The notes beneath the pieces were generated by a model that was not told where the DNA came from, made no database searches, and saw nothing but the letters and a program-made list of their open reading frames with translations. Positions 1 to 7,992 of a stretch of DNA of 64,000 bases are shown here, one piece after another (the stretch's first letter is position 1; every line of letters starts with the position of its first letter). The translations under genes were made by a program, and so were the position numbers. Location: contig NZ_CP149514.1 in NCBI RefSeq assembly GCF_045291545.1, positions 2,604,001-2,668,000 on the forward strand. The letters run 5' to 3'. This DNA comes from Gallaecimonas sp045291545 (lineage in GTDB: Bacteria > Pseudomonadota > Gammaproteobacteria > Enterobacterales > Gallaecimonadaceae).

Positions 1-333
1 CGTCGGCATTAACCGATAACGCCAGCCCCACCACAGCCCAGCCAGCATTGCCGTACCCAGGGTTTTTGTGGCCAGCAATTTGCCGGCCTGGGTACTGAGA
101 TCCCACAACTGATGAACATTGGCGGCATTGAGCCAGCTCAAGGCAATGCCAGAGCCGGCCATCAGCAAAAAGAGTGGCCAACTGGCCCGCTCAAAGGCCA
201 TGGCAAAGTCAGCCAGTGGCTGCCATTCGCCACGGCGCAGCGCCTGTGGCAATAGCACCAATAATGACAGCAACACCGCGCCAGCCAGTAAAATCGTGCC
301 AAGCAGGTGCAGGCTGAGTATGTAGTAATACAT
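1..333 (-). CDS. CopD-like integral membrane protein (partial, 3' part outside window)
   Basis: An open minus-strand frame runs from an ATG at 333 to the window edge without a stop, giving the first 111 residues. The protein starts MYYYILSLHLLGTILLAGAV and has at least two hydrophobic helices (residues about 5-30 and 50-70), with a third starting near residue 90. A His in the first helix and the general pattern resemble CopD/DUF2269-type membrane proteins, some of which act in copper or haem handling. It is divergent from the secreted NTF2-like gene, with 63 bp between the two starts. The family call is tentative because the rest of the protein is missing; that it is a real gene is more certain, since the frame shows clean membrane-protein character. 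Confidence 0.6.
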   Translation of the reverse strand, partial: MYYYILSLHLLGTILLAGAVLLSLLVLLPQALRRGEWQPLADFAMAFERASWPLFLLMAGSGIALSWLNAANVHQLWDLSTQAGKLLATKTLGTAMLAGLWWGWRYRLMPT

Positions 334-396
334 GGCGTTAACATCCTTTTGCTGGCATGTTAGCCCTCAGCAACGGCAGCCGCAATTGAGAAGCTT

Positions 397-822
397 ATGA
401 AAATCCTTACTTTTATTCTGGGATTATTGTTATGTGCACCAGCACTGGCCGGTGACAAGCAGGCTATCAGCCAATTGCTGGCTGGCCAGGCCGCAGCCTG
501 GAACCGGGGCGATCTGAATGCCTTTATGGCCCCCTATTGGCACAGCAAACAATTACGTTTTGCCTCTGGCGGCACAGTCACTTATGGCTGGCAGGCAACA
601 CTGGACCATTATCGTGCCCGCTACCAGGACCGCAAGGCCATGGGGCAACTGGTTTTTCAGGTACGCGATATCAAGCTACTGGGCCAGCATGCACTGGTGT
701 TCGGGCACTGGCAGCTTAATAGAGAAAAGGACCAGCCCCAGGGCCTGTTCACCCTGTTGCTGGCCAAAAGGAAGAATGGGAAATGGCAAATAGTGGCGGA
801 CCATACTTCGTCCGCCCACTGA
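397..822 (+). CDS. Secreted NTF2-like (SnoaL/DUF4440-type) protein
   Basis: A 141-residue protein. Residues 1-18 form a signal peptide ending ALA-G, so the mature protein is periplasmic. The remainder matches the small cone-shaped NTF2-like fold: an N-terminal helix with the AAWNRGDLNAFMAPY pattern typical of DUF4440/SnoaL proteins, then beta strands ending in a GKWQIVADHTS strand. Proteins of this fold bind small molecules or act as simple enzymes or accessory subunits; nothing here fixes a substrate. It ends 3 bp before the stop of the convergent DUF2807 gene, so the two transcripts must overlap or share an end. Confidence 0.75.
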   Translation: MKILTFILGLLLCAPALAGDKQAISQLLAGQAAAWNRGDLNAFMAPYWHSKQLRFASGGTVTYGWQATLDHYRARYQDRKAMGQLVFQVRDIKLLGQHALVFGHWQLNREKDQPQGLFTLLLAKRKNGKWQIVADHTSSAH

Positions 823-825
823 CAC

Positions 826-1563
826 TTACTGTTTGCGGGTGACCGTGCCGGAACCTAAGATCCGCGGGCTGACCTCCGGCGAACCGATGTATTCAATATT
901 ACCGCTGCCGGCAATATCGATGCTCAGTTTGTCGCTGGCGCTCAGCTGCACTTTACCGCTGCCGGCAATGTCGACATCCGCACGACGGCTTTTCAGGCCA
1001 AAGGCATGCAGGCTGCCACTGCCAGCAATATCCAGGCTAAGGCGATCTACCTTGCCGCTGTTGATGGTCACGGAGCCAGAGCCAGCCACGTCTGCATCCA
1101 GGTGCTGATACTGGGCACTGTTCATGGTGACGTTACCTGAACCGGCCATATCCAGTTTCAGGTGCTCACCGCTAAAGTCACCCACATTGACGCTACCGCT
1201 GCCAGCCGCCGACAGTTTTTCCAGCTGTTTGAGGTGAATGTGAATAACAATGGGCTTGCTGGGGCGAAGGTCGTAGCCGCGTTTACTACGCACAGACAAT
1301 TCATCACCACTGACTTTCACGACGATATAAGGCATCAGGTTTTTTTCCGCCTCGATGCGCATATCTCCGCTGCCATTATCAATGGTCACTTGCGCGGGCA
1401 ATGCAATTTCAACCTCATCGACGTCGCTGGACACCGCATGCTCAACGGTGGTGACGTCGCCGTTTCCTTTCACGTCATCACTGCCCCACCAGGCAAAAGC
1501 ACTGAAGTGAGCGCTGAGCAAAAGTAAACCGGCCGTGGCCAGTACCAGATGTTTCGGTTTCAT
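826..1563 (-). CDS. DUF2807 (head-GIN domain) secreted protein
   Basis: A 245-residue protein with a signal peptide (residues about 1-24, ending SAFA). From about residue 45 it is built of repeating short beta units with the motif AGSGS/AGSGN and variants at least seven times, as in DUF2807, which folds as a right-handed beta helix and is annotated as a putative auto-transporter adhesin head domain. There is no membrane anchor or autotransporter barrel, so it is probably periplasmic or released. The ATG at 1563 is preceded by GGAGACAA, a fair ribosome binding site. Its role is unknown. The family call is firm; the adhesin label is only inherited from the family name. Confidence 0.85.
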   Translation of the reverse strand: MKPKHLVLATAGLLLLSAHFSAFAWWGSDDVKGNGDVTTVEHAVSSDVDEVEIALPAQVTIDNGSGDMRIEAEKNLMPYIVVKVSGDELSVRSKRGYDLRPSKPIVIHIHLKQLEKLSAAGSGSVNVGDFSGEHLKLDMAGSGNVTMNSAQYQHLDADVAGSGSVTINSGKVDRLSLDIAGSGSLHAFGLKSRRADVDIAGSGKVQLSASDKLSIDIAGSGNIEYIGSPEVSPRILGSGTVTRKQ

Positions 1564-1704
1564 CGTGTTGTCTCCTAGACAGTGTTACCAACAAAATAGC
1601 AACCCTCGTGCCAAAGAGTTAACTCAATGAATTTTATTGATTATTTTATATATGCCGAGTATTCAAGGAAGCTTTTGTGGTGTGATTAACCAGATTGCTG
1701 CGAA

Positions 1705-1731
1705 CTTCGCCACCTTAGAATCGTGGCGAAG
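1705..1731 (-). terminator. Inverted repeat just after emrD stop, possible terminator without U-tract
   Basis: CTTCGCCAC (1705-1713) pairs perfectly with GTGGCGAAG (1723-1731) around a 9-nt loop. It lies 5 nt beyond the emrD stop codon on the minus strand. No T-run follows on either strand, so it may be a 3'-end stabilising hairpin rather than a true intrinsic terminator. The rest of 1564-1735 is AT-rich and would hold the DUF2807 promoter. Confidence 0.4.
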
Positions 1732-1735
1732 CTCA

Positions 1736-2932
1736 TCAAGCGTCGGCTGGTAATATGGCGGGCATGGGGTCGGTTACCCGGCGTGCTTGCCACCAGGCCA
1801 AGACCGCAAACAGCGTCAGCAGGGCAGCAAGCGGTAATGCTGTTTGCTGTGGGATCAGGCTAGACAGCCCCGCTGCCGCACCGGCTACCAGGTTCTGCAG
1901 CCCGCCCAACAAGGCGCCAGCCGTACCGGCTCCGTGCTGGCAATCCCGCAGTGCACCGCTGGTAGCCACCGGCCCAATTACACCTGCGGCCAGGAAATAT
2001 AAAGTAATGGGTAGTAGTAACGCCCAGGCTGATAACGGCAGTAACCAGGCCAGCAGCAGCTGCAACAATGCCGCAATCAGCAGCAAGCTGGTGCCCAGTT
2101 GCAGCAAGCGACGATGGCGCCAGCGGTGTGCCAGCAGCGCGGCCAGCAACGAGCCACCGACATAAGCCGGCAGTGGCGAGACATACAGCCAGCTGACCAG
2201 CCAGGCTGGCAAGCCCAGGCGTTCGCCCAGCAACACACCGGCCACCGCTTCAAACACCACCACGCCGGAAAAAACAGCCAGCAGTGGCCACAGGTGGTGG
2301 CGAAATGCAGGGTTTTGCCAGGTTTGACGATACGTCAGCCACAGGGCGCCATGCGAGCCTTCACTGGCGGCTTTGGTCTCGGCAAAGCAATACGTCTGCA
2401 ACAGCAGTACTGCCGCTCCCAGCAACAGCAATGCCAGGTAGCAGGCCCGCCAATCAAACAGCGACACCAAGGCACCACCAATGACCGGCGCCAGCATCGG
2501 AGACAACACCAGCGCCATGCCCATCAAGCCGTTGACCTGTGTCAGCATCGGCCCCTGGTAGCGGTCTCGCGGCACAGTACGCACCATCACCCCCGCCACG
2601 CCAGCACCGCTGCCTTGCACAAAAGCACCCGTTACCAGCAGCGCGAAACTCGGCGCCTGCCAGGACAATGCCGCCCCCGCCATAAACACCACCAGACCAG
2701 TCAGGATCACTGGCCGGCGACCAAGACGGTCAGACAATGGCCCATAAACAAACTGAGACACGCCATACATGGCCAGGTAAACCGCCATCAGCAATTGTGT
2801 ACGCCCTGGAGTAACCCCAAAGGCCTCAGCAATGGCACCCTGACCAGGCACAAATAACGTCTGTGACATCTGACCAACCGCAGCCAGAGCCACCATCAGC
2901 AACAAAAAAAGTTGCATAGAAGGCGAACGCAT
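1736..2932 (-). CDS. emrD: EmrD-type multidrug efflux MFS transporter
   Basis: An inner-membrane proton-driven drug exporter of the DHA1 group with about 12 helices. The segment VGQMSQTLFVPG..., then YGVSQFVYGPLSDRLGRRPVIL (MFS motif A), then VMVRTVPRDRY, and the C-terminal GTAGALLGGLQN closely follow E. coli EmrD as I recall it. The ATG at 2932 is preferred: GGTGG lies just upstream and the protein then begins MRSPSMQLFLLLM like EmrD. A longer frame opens at 2971. The length of 398 aa is normal for the family. It is followed on the same strand by a hairpin, and a possible regulator is not visible nearby. Confidence 0.88.
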   Translation of the reverse strand: MRSPSMQLFLLLMVALAAVGQMSQTLFVPGQGAIAEAFGVTPGRTQLLMAVYLAMYGVSQFVYGPLSDRLGRRPVILTGLVVFMAGAALSWQAPSFALLVTGAFVQGSGAGVAGVMVRTVPRDRYQGPMLTQVNGLMGMALVLSPMLAPVIGGALVSLFDWRACYLALLLLGAAVLLLQTYCFAETKAASEGSHGALWLTYRQTWQNPAFRHHLWPLLAVFSGVVVFEAVAGVLLGERLGLPAWLVSWLYVSPLPAYVGGSLLAALLAHRWRHRRLLQLGTSLLLIAALLQLLLAWLLPLSAWALLLPITLYFLAAGVIGPVATSGALRDCQHGAGTAGALLGGLQNLVAGAAAGLSSLIPQQTALPLAALLTLFAVLAWWQARRVTDPMPAILPADA

Positions 2933-3075
2933 AACGCCACCAAAAAAGTATGAAATAAAAGGGAAAAGCAACCAGTGTCAGCAACCTCTGACGGCGCGCA
3001 ATTTAACAGTAGAAAATGACAAAGTCAGGAGGCCTGAAGGCGGTTATCAGAACGTAAAAAACGTAAAGTTGTAAA

Positions 3076-4206
3076 TTAATCTTGACGCTGTAAGCGGGCC
3101 CAGAAAAAGCCGTCAGTGTCGCCCGCCAATGGACTGATGGTGGCACTGTCGAGCAGCTTGAAACGCCCTTGACTACGGGCCAGAAACGCCTCGACTTGTT
3201 GCAGATTTTCTTCCGGCAATACTGAGCAGGTGCCATACACCAGCTCTCCGCCAACTTTCACCATACGGCTATAGCTGTCGAGGATCTGCGCCTGCGTCTG
3301 GCACAGGCTGCGTACATCATCGGCTTGCAGTTGCCACTTGCTGTCAGGGTTTCGCCGTAATACACCTGTGCCGGAGCAAGGCACATCCAGCAACAGTCGA
3401 TCGGCTTTGCCTTTCAGCCGTTTTATGGTCGTCGCCCCCTCAATAACCCGGGTTTCCAGATTGTGTACACCAGCCCGGCGAGCACGCTTTTTCAGCGCCT
3501 GTAACTTGCCCGGTACAATATCCAGCGCCAGCAGTCGGCCCTTGTTGTGCATTTGCGCGGCCAGGGCCAGAGTTTTACCACCGGCTCCCGCGCAAGCATC
3601 GATCACCGTCATGCCCGGCTGCGCCGCTACCACCGCCGCCAGTTGCTGCGAGCCTATGTCTTGCTGCTCAAACAGCCCCTGATGAAAGGCCTGGCTGCGA
3701 AACACCGGCGCAAAATGCGGCAATAGCAGGGCGTTATCAGCCAACAGCTGGCTATCAATACCTTCACGGGCCAATTGCTGGCGCAAGGCGGCGCCCTCTG
3801 TTTTCAGGGTGTTGGCGCGTAAATGTTGCCGGGGAGGCCGGTTCAACGCTTCTGCCAAAGCGGGGCCAAGGCGTGCGTATAGCCAGTCAGGGTAACTGTG
3901 CCAAACAGCCGGTTGCGCCTGTAGCTGCGCCAGCCGCTGCGGCGCTGGTTTGGTACGAGGCAGTGCCAGTTGGGGCTTCTCACAATAGGCCCACAGAGCC
4001 AGCATTTGCTGTAGGTCGACTGGCCGTGCAGGCCACTCCAGGCCGGCCAAGGCTGCGTAGCGGCGAGCATAGCGCACCAGGTGCTGGGCGCCCGGAATGG
4101 CAATACCCGCCTCTGTGGCAAAATCTGCCCGATTCAGTGCCTTGTCCAGCGGGTGCCCGTCAATCAGCACTGCCGCCAACACCTTGATCAGTTCCTGTTC
4201 AACCAT
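3076..4206 (-). CDS. RsmB/NOP2-family RNA (cytosine-5) methyltransferase
   Basis: SAM-dependent methyltransferase of 376 aa. The Rossmann motif DACAGAGGKTLALA (about residues 204-217) binds SAM. The two family cysteines are present in DVPCSGTGVLRRNPDSKW (motif IV) and YGTCSVLPEENLQQV (motif VI). The N-terminal 120 residues lack the NusB-like domain order of full-length RsmB (429 aa), so this is a shorter RsmB-like paralogue and not necessarily the enzyme for C967 of 16S rRNA. It stands alone, with a gap of about 140 bp to emrD downstream. The family is sure; the RNA target is not known. Confidence 0.85.
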   Translation of the reverse strand: MVEQELIKVLAAVLIDGHPLDKALNRADFATEAGIAIPGAQHLVRYARRYAALAGLEWPARPVDLQQMLALWAYCEKPQLALPRTKPAPQRLAQLQAQPAVWHSYPDWLYARLGPALAEALNRPPRQHLRANTLKTEGAALRQQLAREGIDSQLLADNALLLPHFAPVFRSQAFHQGLFEQQDIGSQQLAAVVAAQPGMTVIDACAGAGGKTLALAAQMHNKGRLLALDIVPGKLQALKKRARRAGVHNLETRVIEGATTIKRLKGKADRLLLDVPCSGTGVLRRNPDSKWQLQADDVRSLCQTQAQILDSYSRMVKVGGELVYGTCSVLPEENLQQVEAFLARSQGRFKLLDSATISPLAGDTDGFFWARLQRQD

Positions 4207-4316
4207 AAAACCCCCGCCCTAAGGCCGGGCATGCTAGGGCAAAGCAGCCGGGCCTACAAGTCAGGCATGCCAGTAGCGAATATGCCCGGCCGCTCCCGAC
4301 GCAGTGCCAACACAAC

Positions 4317-4343
4317 AAAAAGCCCGCGAAAAGCGGGCTTTTT
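4317..4343 (-). terminator. Rho-independent terminator of the DUF4382 gene
   Basis: AAAAAGCCCGC-GAAAA-GCGGGCTTTTT forms a strong GC stem flanked by A and T runs, 9 nt beyond the stop of the minus-strand lipoprotein gene. The symmetry means it could also work on the plus strand. Confidence 0.88.
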
Positions 4344-4351
4344 ACAAGGGG

Positions 4352-5320
4352 TCATACCCCTGGTGGGTTGAAATCCTGAGTGAGGGTTCCGCCATCTGTC
4401 AGGTTGAGCTCATAGCTCAGCCCTGCTGGGTTTGGAATAGTTAGCCCTTCATAGGTTTCCGGCTGATCATTGATGCCATCACAGGAGAAGGCCACGGTGT
4501 AATCGCCCGGCATCAGCAAGCCAAACTGGTAGGTGTAAGGGTCTGTTGTGGCCGGGTTGCCATCATCTGCCAACGTTACCGCCACCGAGGCCACCGGCGC
4601 GGTAGCATCGCTGGGTACACCACTGGCACCGGTATCAAAATCATCTGCCAGGTTAGTCAGCCCATGGCCGCTATACAGGTACACAAAGCCATAGTTACTG
4701 CTGTCAGTGCCGGTATTACAGCTGGTAGCCAGGTTGGCGGCTACGGTACCGCCAATTTGCCCCAGCACCGCGGTGTTTTTCAGTGATACGCCACGGGGCT
4801 TGAGAATATAACGCTGCGGGCCTGGGTTATAGGTCATGGCTTTGCGCAGGTTGAAGTCGATGGTAAATGCCAGCTGCCCGCCCGCACTGGCATCAAAGCC
4901 GCCGATTTTCAGGGTGTCGGATGGCACTTTCAGATCGTAAGTACCACCATTGGCATCAACAAAGCTGGCGCTGCTGCTGGTGTCGTCGATGTTGAGAATG
5001 ATGTCACTGTAATTGGCAGCCGGAATAGTGGCGCCATCAAGGGCCAGGTAGGTTGTGCCACCTTGATAGTCCAGCAAATTCAGCTGCAATGGCTGGCCAG
5101 TGCTGTCTGTCACCGGCAGTACCACATCAGCACCACCGTCAGCCCGTTTCAGGGTCAGGCTTTTCACCGTTACTACCACTTTACTGGCGTTATCCACAGG
5201 GGCATCGCCGATAGCGATGGACAGGTTGGCACCTTGCACCTGCGGTGTGTCACTACTGCTGCCACCACACCCTGTCAGGGCCATGGCTGCGCACAGCGGC
5301 ATAAGCAATTTGGATTTCAT
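4352..5320 (-). CDS. DUF4382 lipoprotein
   Basis: A 322-residue protein starting MKSKLLMPLCAAMALTGCGG. This is a lipoprotein signal with a lipobox-like LTGC, so it is predicted to be lipid-anchored. Residues about 25-170 form a DUF4382 domain (LSIAIGDAPVDNASKVVVTV, a beta-sandwich start typical of the family). The C-terminal 120 residues resemble a carboxypeptidase-regulatory/transthyretin-like sandwich (PGDYTVAFSCDG). The ATG at 5320 is chosen over the in-frame ATG at 5350 because AGAGG sits 7 nt upstream and it gives a clean signal peptide. The function is unknown; such proteins are thought to be surface or periplasmic binding modules. Confidence 0.85.
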   Translation of the reverse strand: MKSKLLMPLCAAMALTGCGGSSSDTPQVQGANLSIAIGDAPVDNASKVVVTVKSLTLKRADGGADVVLPVTDSTGQPLQLNLLDYQGGTTYLALDGATIPAANYSDIILNIDDTSSSASFVDANGGTYDLKVPSDTLKIGGFDASAGGQLAFTIDFNLRKAMTYNPGPQRYILKPRGVSLKNTAVLGQIGGTVAANLATSCNTGTDSSNYGFVYLYSGHGLTNLADDFDTGASGVPSDATAPVASVAVTLADDGNPATTDPYTYQFGLLMPGDYTVAFSCDGINDQPETYEGLTIPNPAGLSYELNLTDGGTLTQDFNPPGV

Positions 5321-5482
5321 GTGCTTACCTCTTTTATGTTTTAAACGCATCGCTAACCATAAAGAGGGTAACTGACGTCACCCTGACACCGCCGGCTAAA
5401 GCGGCAATATCTGGCCATACATTTAAGCGCTATTCACAGAACGAAAGCCAAGGCATTGGCCCGCCTGGTAAGCAATGAAGCG

Positions 5483-6049
5483 CTATGATGCGGGTGGGTA
5501 GCCCAGATAATCCGGCACCTTTTTGCTGTATTTACCCTGCACCGACTGATAAAAAGCCGCGATCTGGGCCAGATCAGTCGCCATATCATCTCCTGGGTAG
5601 ATAGGTTCACTAATCACAAAACACTTTTTCTGATAATCAAAACCCACCAGCACATAAGGCACGGCCGCTGCTTTGGCAATGTGATAAAAACCCAGCTTCC
5701 AGCGTGTTACCGGGCTACGAGTGCCTTCAGGCGCCAGCCCCAGTACAAAGCCTGGTTCATTTTTAAAATAGGCCACCACTTGTTCCACAAGATTATTCTG
5801 CTGATGGCGATGTACCGGATAACCCCCTAACCACCGGAAAAACCAGCCCACAGGAAAACGAAACAGTTGGTGTTTACCCAAAAAACGAATGCGCTCACCC
5901 AGCGCAGTACGGGCCAGGATGCCCAATACAAAGTCCCAGTTGGATGTATGCGGCCCGGCAACCAGTACGTAGGACTGCCCTTTGGGGAGCTTCCCCTGTA
6001 CCTGCCAACCAAGCTGGCGCATCAGCCAATTCGCCAAAGTATGGGTCAT
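5483..6049 (-). CDS. PlsC-type 1-acylglycerol-3-phosphate acyltransferase family protein
   Basis: A 188-residue protein with the glycerophosphate acyltransferase blocks: HTSNWD (the catalytic HX4D, residues about 34-39), FRWLGGYPVHR (block II region) and the acceptor-binding APEGTRS (about residues 109-115). It is shorter than E. coli PlsC (245 aa) and lacks an obvious long N-terminal membrane helix, so the acceptor may be something other than lysophosphatidate. The start codon overlaps the stop of the last TPR paralogue by 4 bp (ATGA), with GGGAG upstream, so it is the fifth and last gene of the tandem-array operon and is probably translationally coupled to it. Acyltransferase activity is predicted; the substrate is unknown. 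Confidence 0.85.
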   Translation of the reverse strand: MTHTLANWLMRQLGWQVQGKLPKGQSYVLVAGPHTSNWDFVLGILARTALGERIRFLGKHQLFRFPVGWFFRWLGGYPVHRHQQNNLVEQVVAYFKNEPGFVLGLAPEGTRSPVTRWKLGFYHIAKAAAVPYVLVGFDYQKKCFVISEPIYPGDDMATDLAQIAAFYQSVQGKYSKKVPDYLGYPPAS

Positions 6050-7992
6050 TTTTGCTCTCCCAGTAGCGCCGCCCAGTCCGGGGCGCGGGTCAGGGGGGCC
6101 GGGGTGCCGGCTTCAATGCGTAAATACCCCCTTGCCAGCTCGTTGATAAGGGCCTGGCGCACATTAGTTTGGGTAAAGGCATCTGCGGCCATCGGCAAGG
6201 CCCGCAGGCGCAACCAGCTTTGCCGCCCTTGGGTGCGAGCCAGTTGCAGCCCCAGCAGGAGCAGTTCACTCAGCGGCGCCAGCTCTGTTACCCGGGTCAG
6301 GTGCGGGAACAAGGGGAAGTCCAGCTCCAGTATATGAAGGCCATTGAGCCCCGGTACTTGTTGCTGCAGTTGGGCGTACAGTGCAGTGAAAACGTCCTGG
6401 CCTAACGGCGCCTCAGCCTCTGGCAAGACCACCAGGTAATGGAAACTGTCTGGTTCACCGATAAACAGTGCCTCCGGGAAGGCGGCTTGTAAGGCCTCAG
6501 CCATGGCTTTTTGCATACCGGCACCGGTCTGATAGCCGGTGCTGTAAAACGGCTGCTGGCAAAAAACCGGGCTCAGGTAACGCACCCGCAAGCGGGTGGC
6601 ACTGGGTAGGTGTTGCGCCAAGCGGGTAAAGGTTTCTTCGCCGTACGGCAGCCCGGAGTGAGGCCGCTTCGGTAACGATGACGGAACAGGCCGACGCCGC
6701 CACAGTAATACCGCACTGCTCCCCAGGCCCGCTGCTGCCAACAGCGCCACTAGCCATAACCAGCGTGGCGCCAGCGGTGTCGGGACGGGGGGGGCCGGCT
6801 TCGCCGGTGCCTGACTGGCCTTTAAAAGCCGTAACTCAACGTCATGCTTGGCTTTTTGCAACAGTGCCAGCCGTTCGTCCATCAGGGTCGCATAGGCCTG
6901 CCAGTGCGATACCGCCGCAACGCCACTGAGTAACAAGGCCAGCGCCTTATGGGCCTTGGCAACACGTGCCAGCTGCACCGGGCTGCTGTCTGAGGTTTGT
7001 AAGGTGATGAGGGTTTGCAGGTAGCCAATCGCCTGGGCCGGGTGGCCTTGTTTTTGGGCGATCTTGGAAGCAAGTAATAAAGCCGCCATGCGTTGATAAA
7101 CCAAGCGAGCCTTTTTTTCTTCCCGCAGAGCAACTTTGATGTAGTACTCCGCTTCATCCAACTGGCCCAATGCTAAATAGGTTTCTGCCAAATTAGATGC
7201 TGCGATGCCCCACCAGTTGGTTTGATCCGAGTGAGCCAGCAAGCCATATACCGAGAGCAATGCATCAGTTGCTTGAGAATACTGCTTTTCTTGACTCATG
7301 AGATACGCTAATGAAAAAGCCGCTCGAGCCTTGACCGTAACGTCATTAGATTGTGCAGCTATATCGCTGGCCTGTGCCGCTAAATCTATATAAGGCTTAC
7401 CCATACTTTGGCGAATAGATGCTAAATCGCTTAGCGCATAAACTAACGCACGGTTGTTATGAGTTTGGCGAGATAATGCAATTGTTTTATTGAGTATAGG
7501 CTCAGCTTTACCATCCAAATGAAACTCCCGATAAGACGATCCCAATGTAGCCAGTGCACTCGCCAATAACTTTTTATCTTTTATCTGGCGTGCCAACTTG
7601 ACCGATTGCTCGCTCACAGCAATAGATTCAGGCATATAACCTATATAGAAATACAAATTACTCATCTGTATCAGGCAGCGAACCAGGGGAGCCCTGGGCG
7701 TGTGGTGCCGAAGCTTATCCAGTCCCGCCTCCATCATCCGTTTGCCTGTATCAAAGTTCCGATCGAGCCGGGCAGTTAATTCTCCGGCAATGCATTGGTA
7801 ATGACCTAACTGCTCCCCCTCCAAGGCGTTACTGTCAACTTGAGATAACCACTGCCGGGCTTGCGGATAATTACGGGCCATCATCGCCGCTTCCGCCTTA
7901 TTCAATGCCTCAGGGGGCGCAGGTTTGGCGATGGCCAGGGTACTCATTAACCACAACAGGCCGGTAACCATGCGCAGCATGGTGCGGTTCAT
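6046..7992 (-). CDS. TPR / transmembrane / degenerate GGDEF protein, array copy 4 (last in operon)
   Basis: 648 aa. Signal peptide at residues 1-22; helical TPR-like region about 28-390, presumably periplasmic; one membrane helix at 411-431 followed by RRR, which places the C-terminal domain in the cytoplasm. Residues 445-640 align by eye to a GGDEF fold: SGLPYGEETF matches the TGLxNRxxF start, GYQTGAGMQKAMAEAL the helix after the active-site loop, and EPDSFHYLVVLP the GGDEF strand. The catalytic GGDEF and metal-binding Asp are absent, so diguanylate cyclase activity is not expected. Two Cys (67 and 106) are conserved in all four copies and could form a disulphide. Residues 302-648 are nearly identical to the other copies, and residues about 80-300 are not. 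The function is unknown; a sensor role is inferred from topology. Confidence 0.85.
   Translation of the reverse strand: MNRTMLRMVTGLLWLMSTLAIAKPAPPEALNKAEAAMMARNYPQARQWLSQVDSNALEGEQLGHYQCIAGELTARLDRNFDTGKRMMEAGLDKLRHHTPRAPLVRCLIQMSNLYFYIGYMPESIAVSEQSVKLARQIKDKKLLASALATLGSSYREFHLDGKAEPILNKTIALSRQTHNNRALVYALSDLASIRQSMGKPYIDLAAQASDIAAQSNDVTVKARAAFSLAYLMSQEKQYSQATDALLSVYGLLAHSDQTNWWGIAASNLAETYLALGQLDEAEYYIKVALREEKKARLVYQRMAALLLASKIAQKQGHPAQAIGYLQTLITLQTSDSSPVQLARVAKAHKALALLLSGVAAVSHWQAYATLMDERLALLQKAKHDVELRLLKASQAPAKPAPPVPTPLAPRWLWLVALLAAAGLGSSAVLLWRRRPVPSSLPKRPHSGLPYGEETFTRLAQHLPSATRLRVRYLSPVFCQQPFYSTGYQTGAGMQKAMAEALQAAFPEALFIGEPDSFHYLVVLPEAEAPLGQDVFTALYAQLQQQVPGLNGLHILELDFPLFPHLTRVTELAPLSELLLLGLQLARTQGRQSWLRLRALPMAADAFTQTNVRQALINELARGYLRIEAGTPAPLTRAPDWAALLGEQK

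Noticed and set aside
5423..5490. Direct repeat AAGCGCTAT near the acyltransferase stop
   Set aside because: Two short copies only; no link to a known element, within chance expectation.
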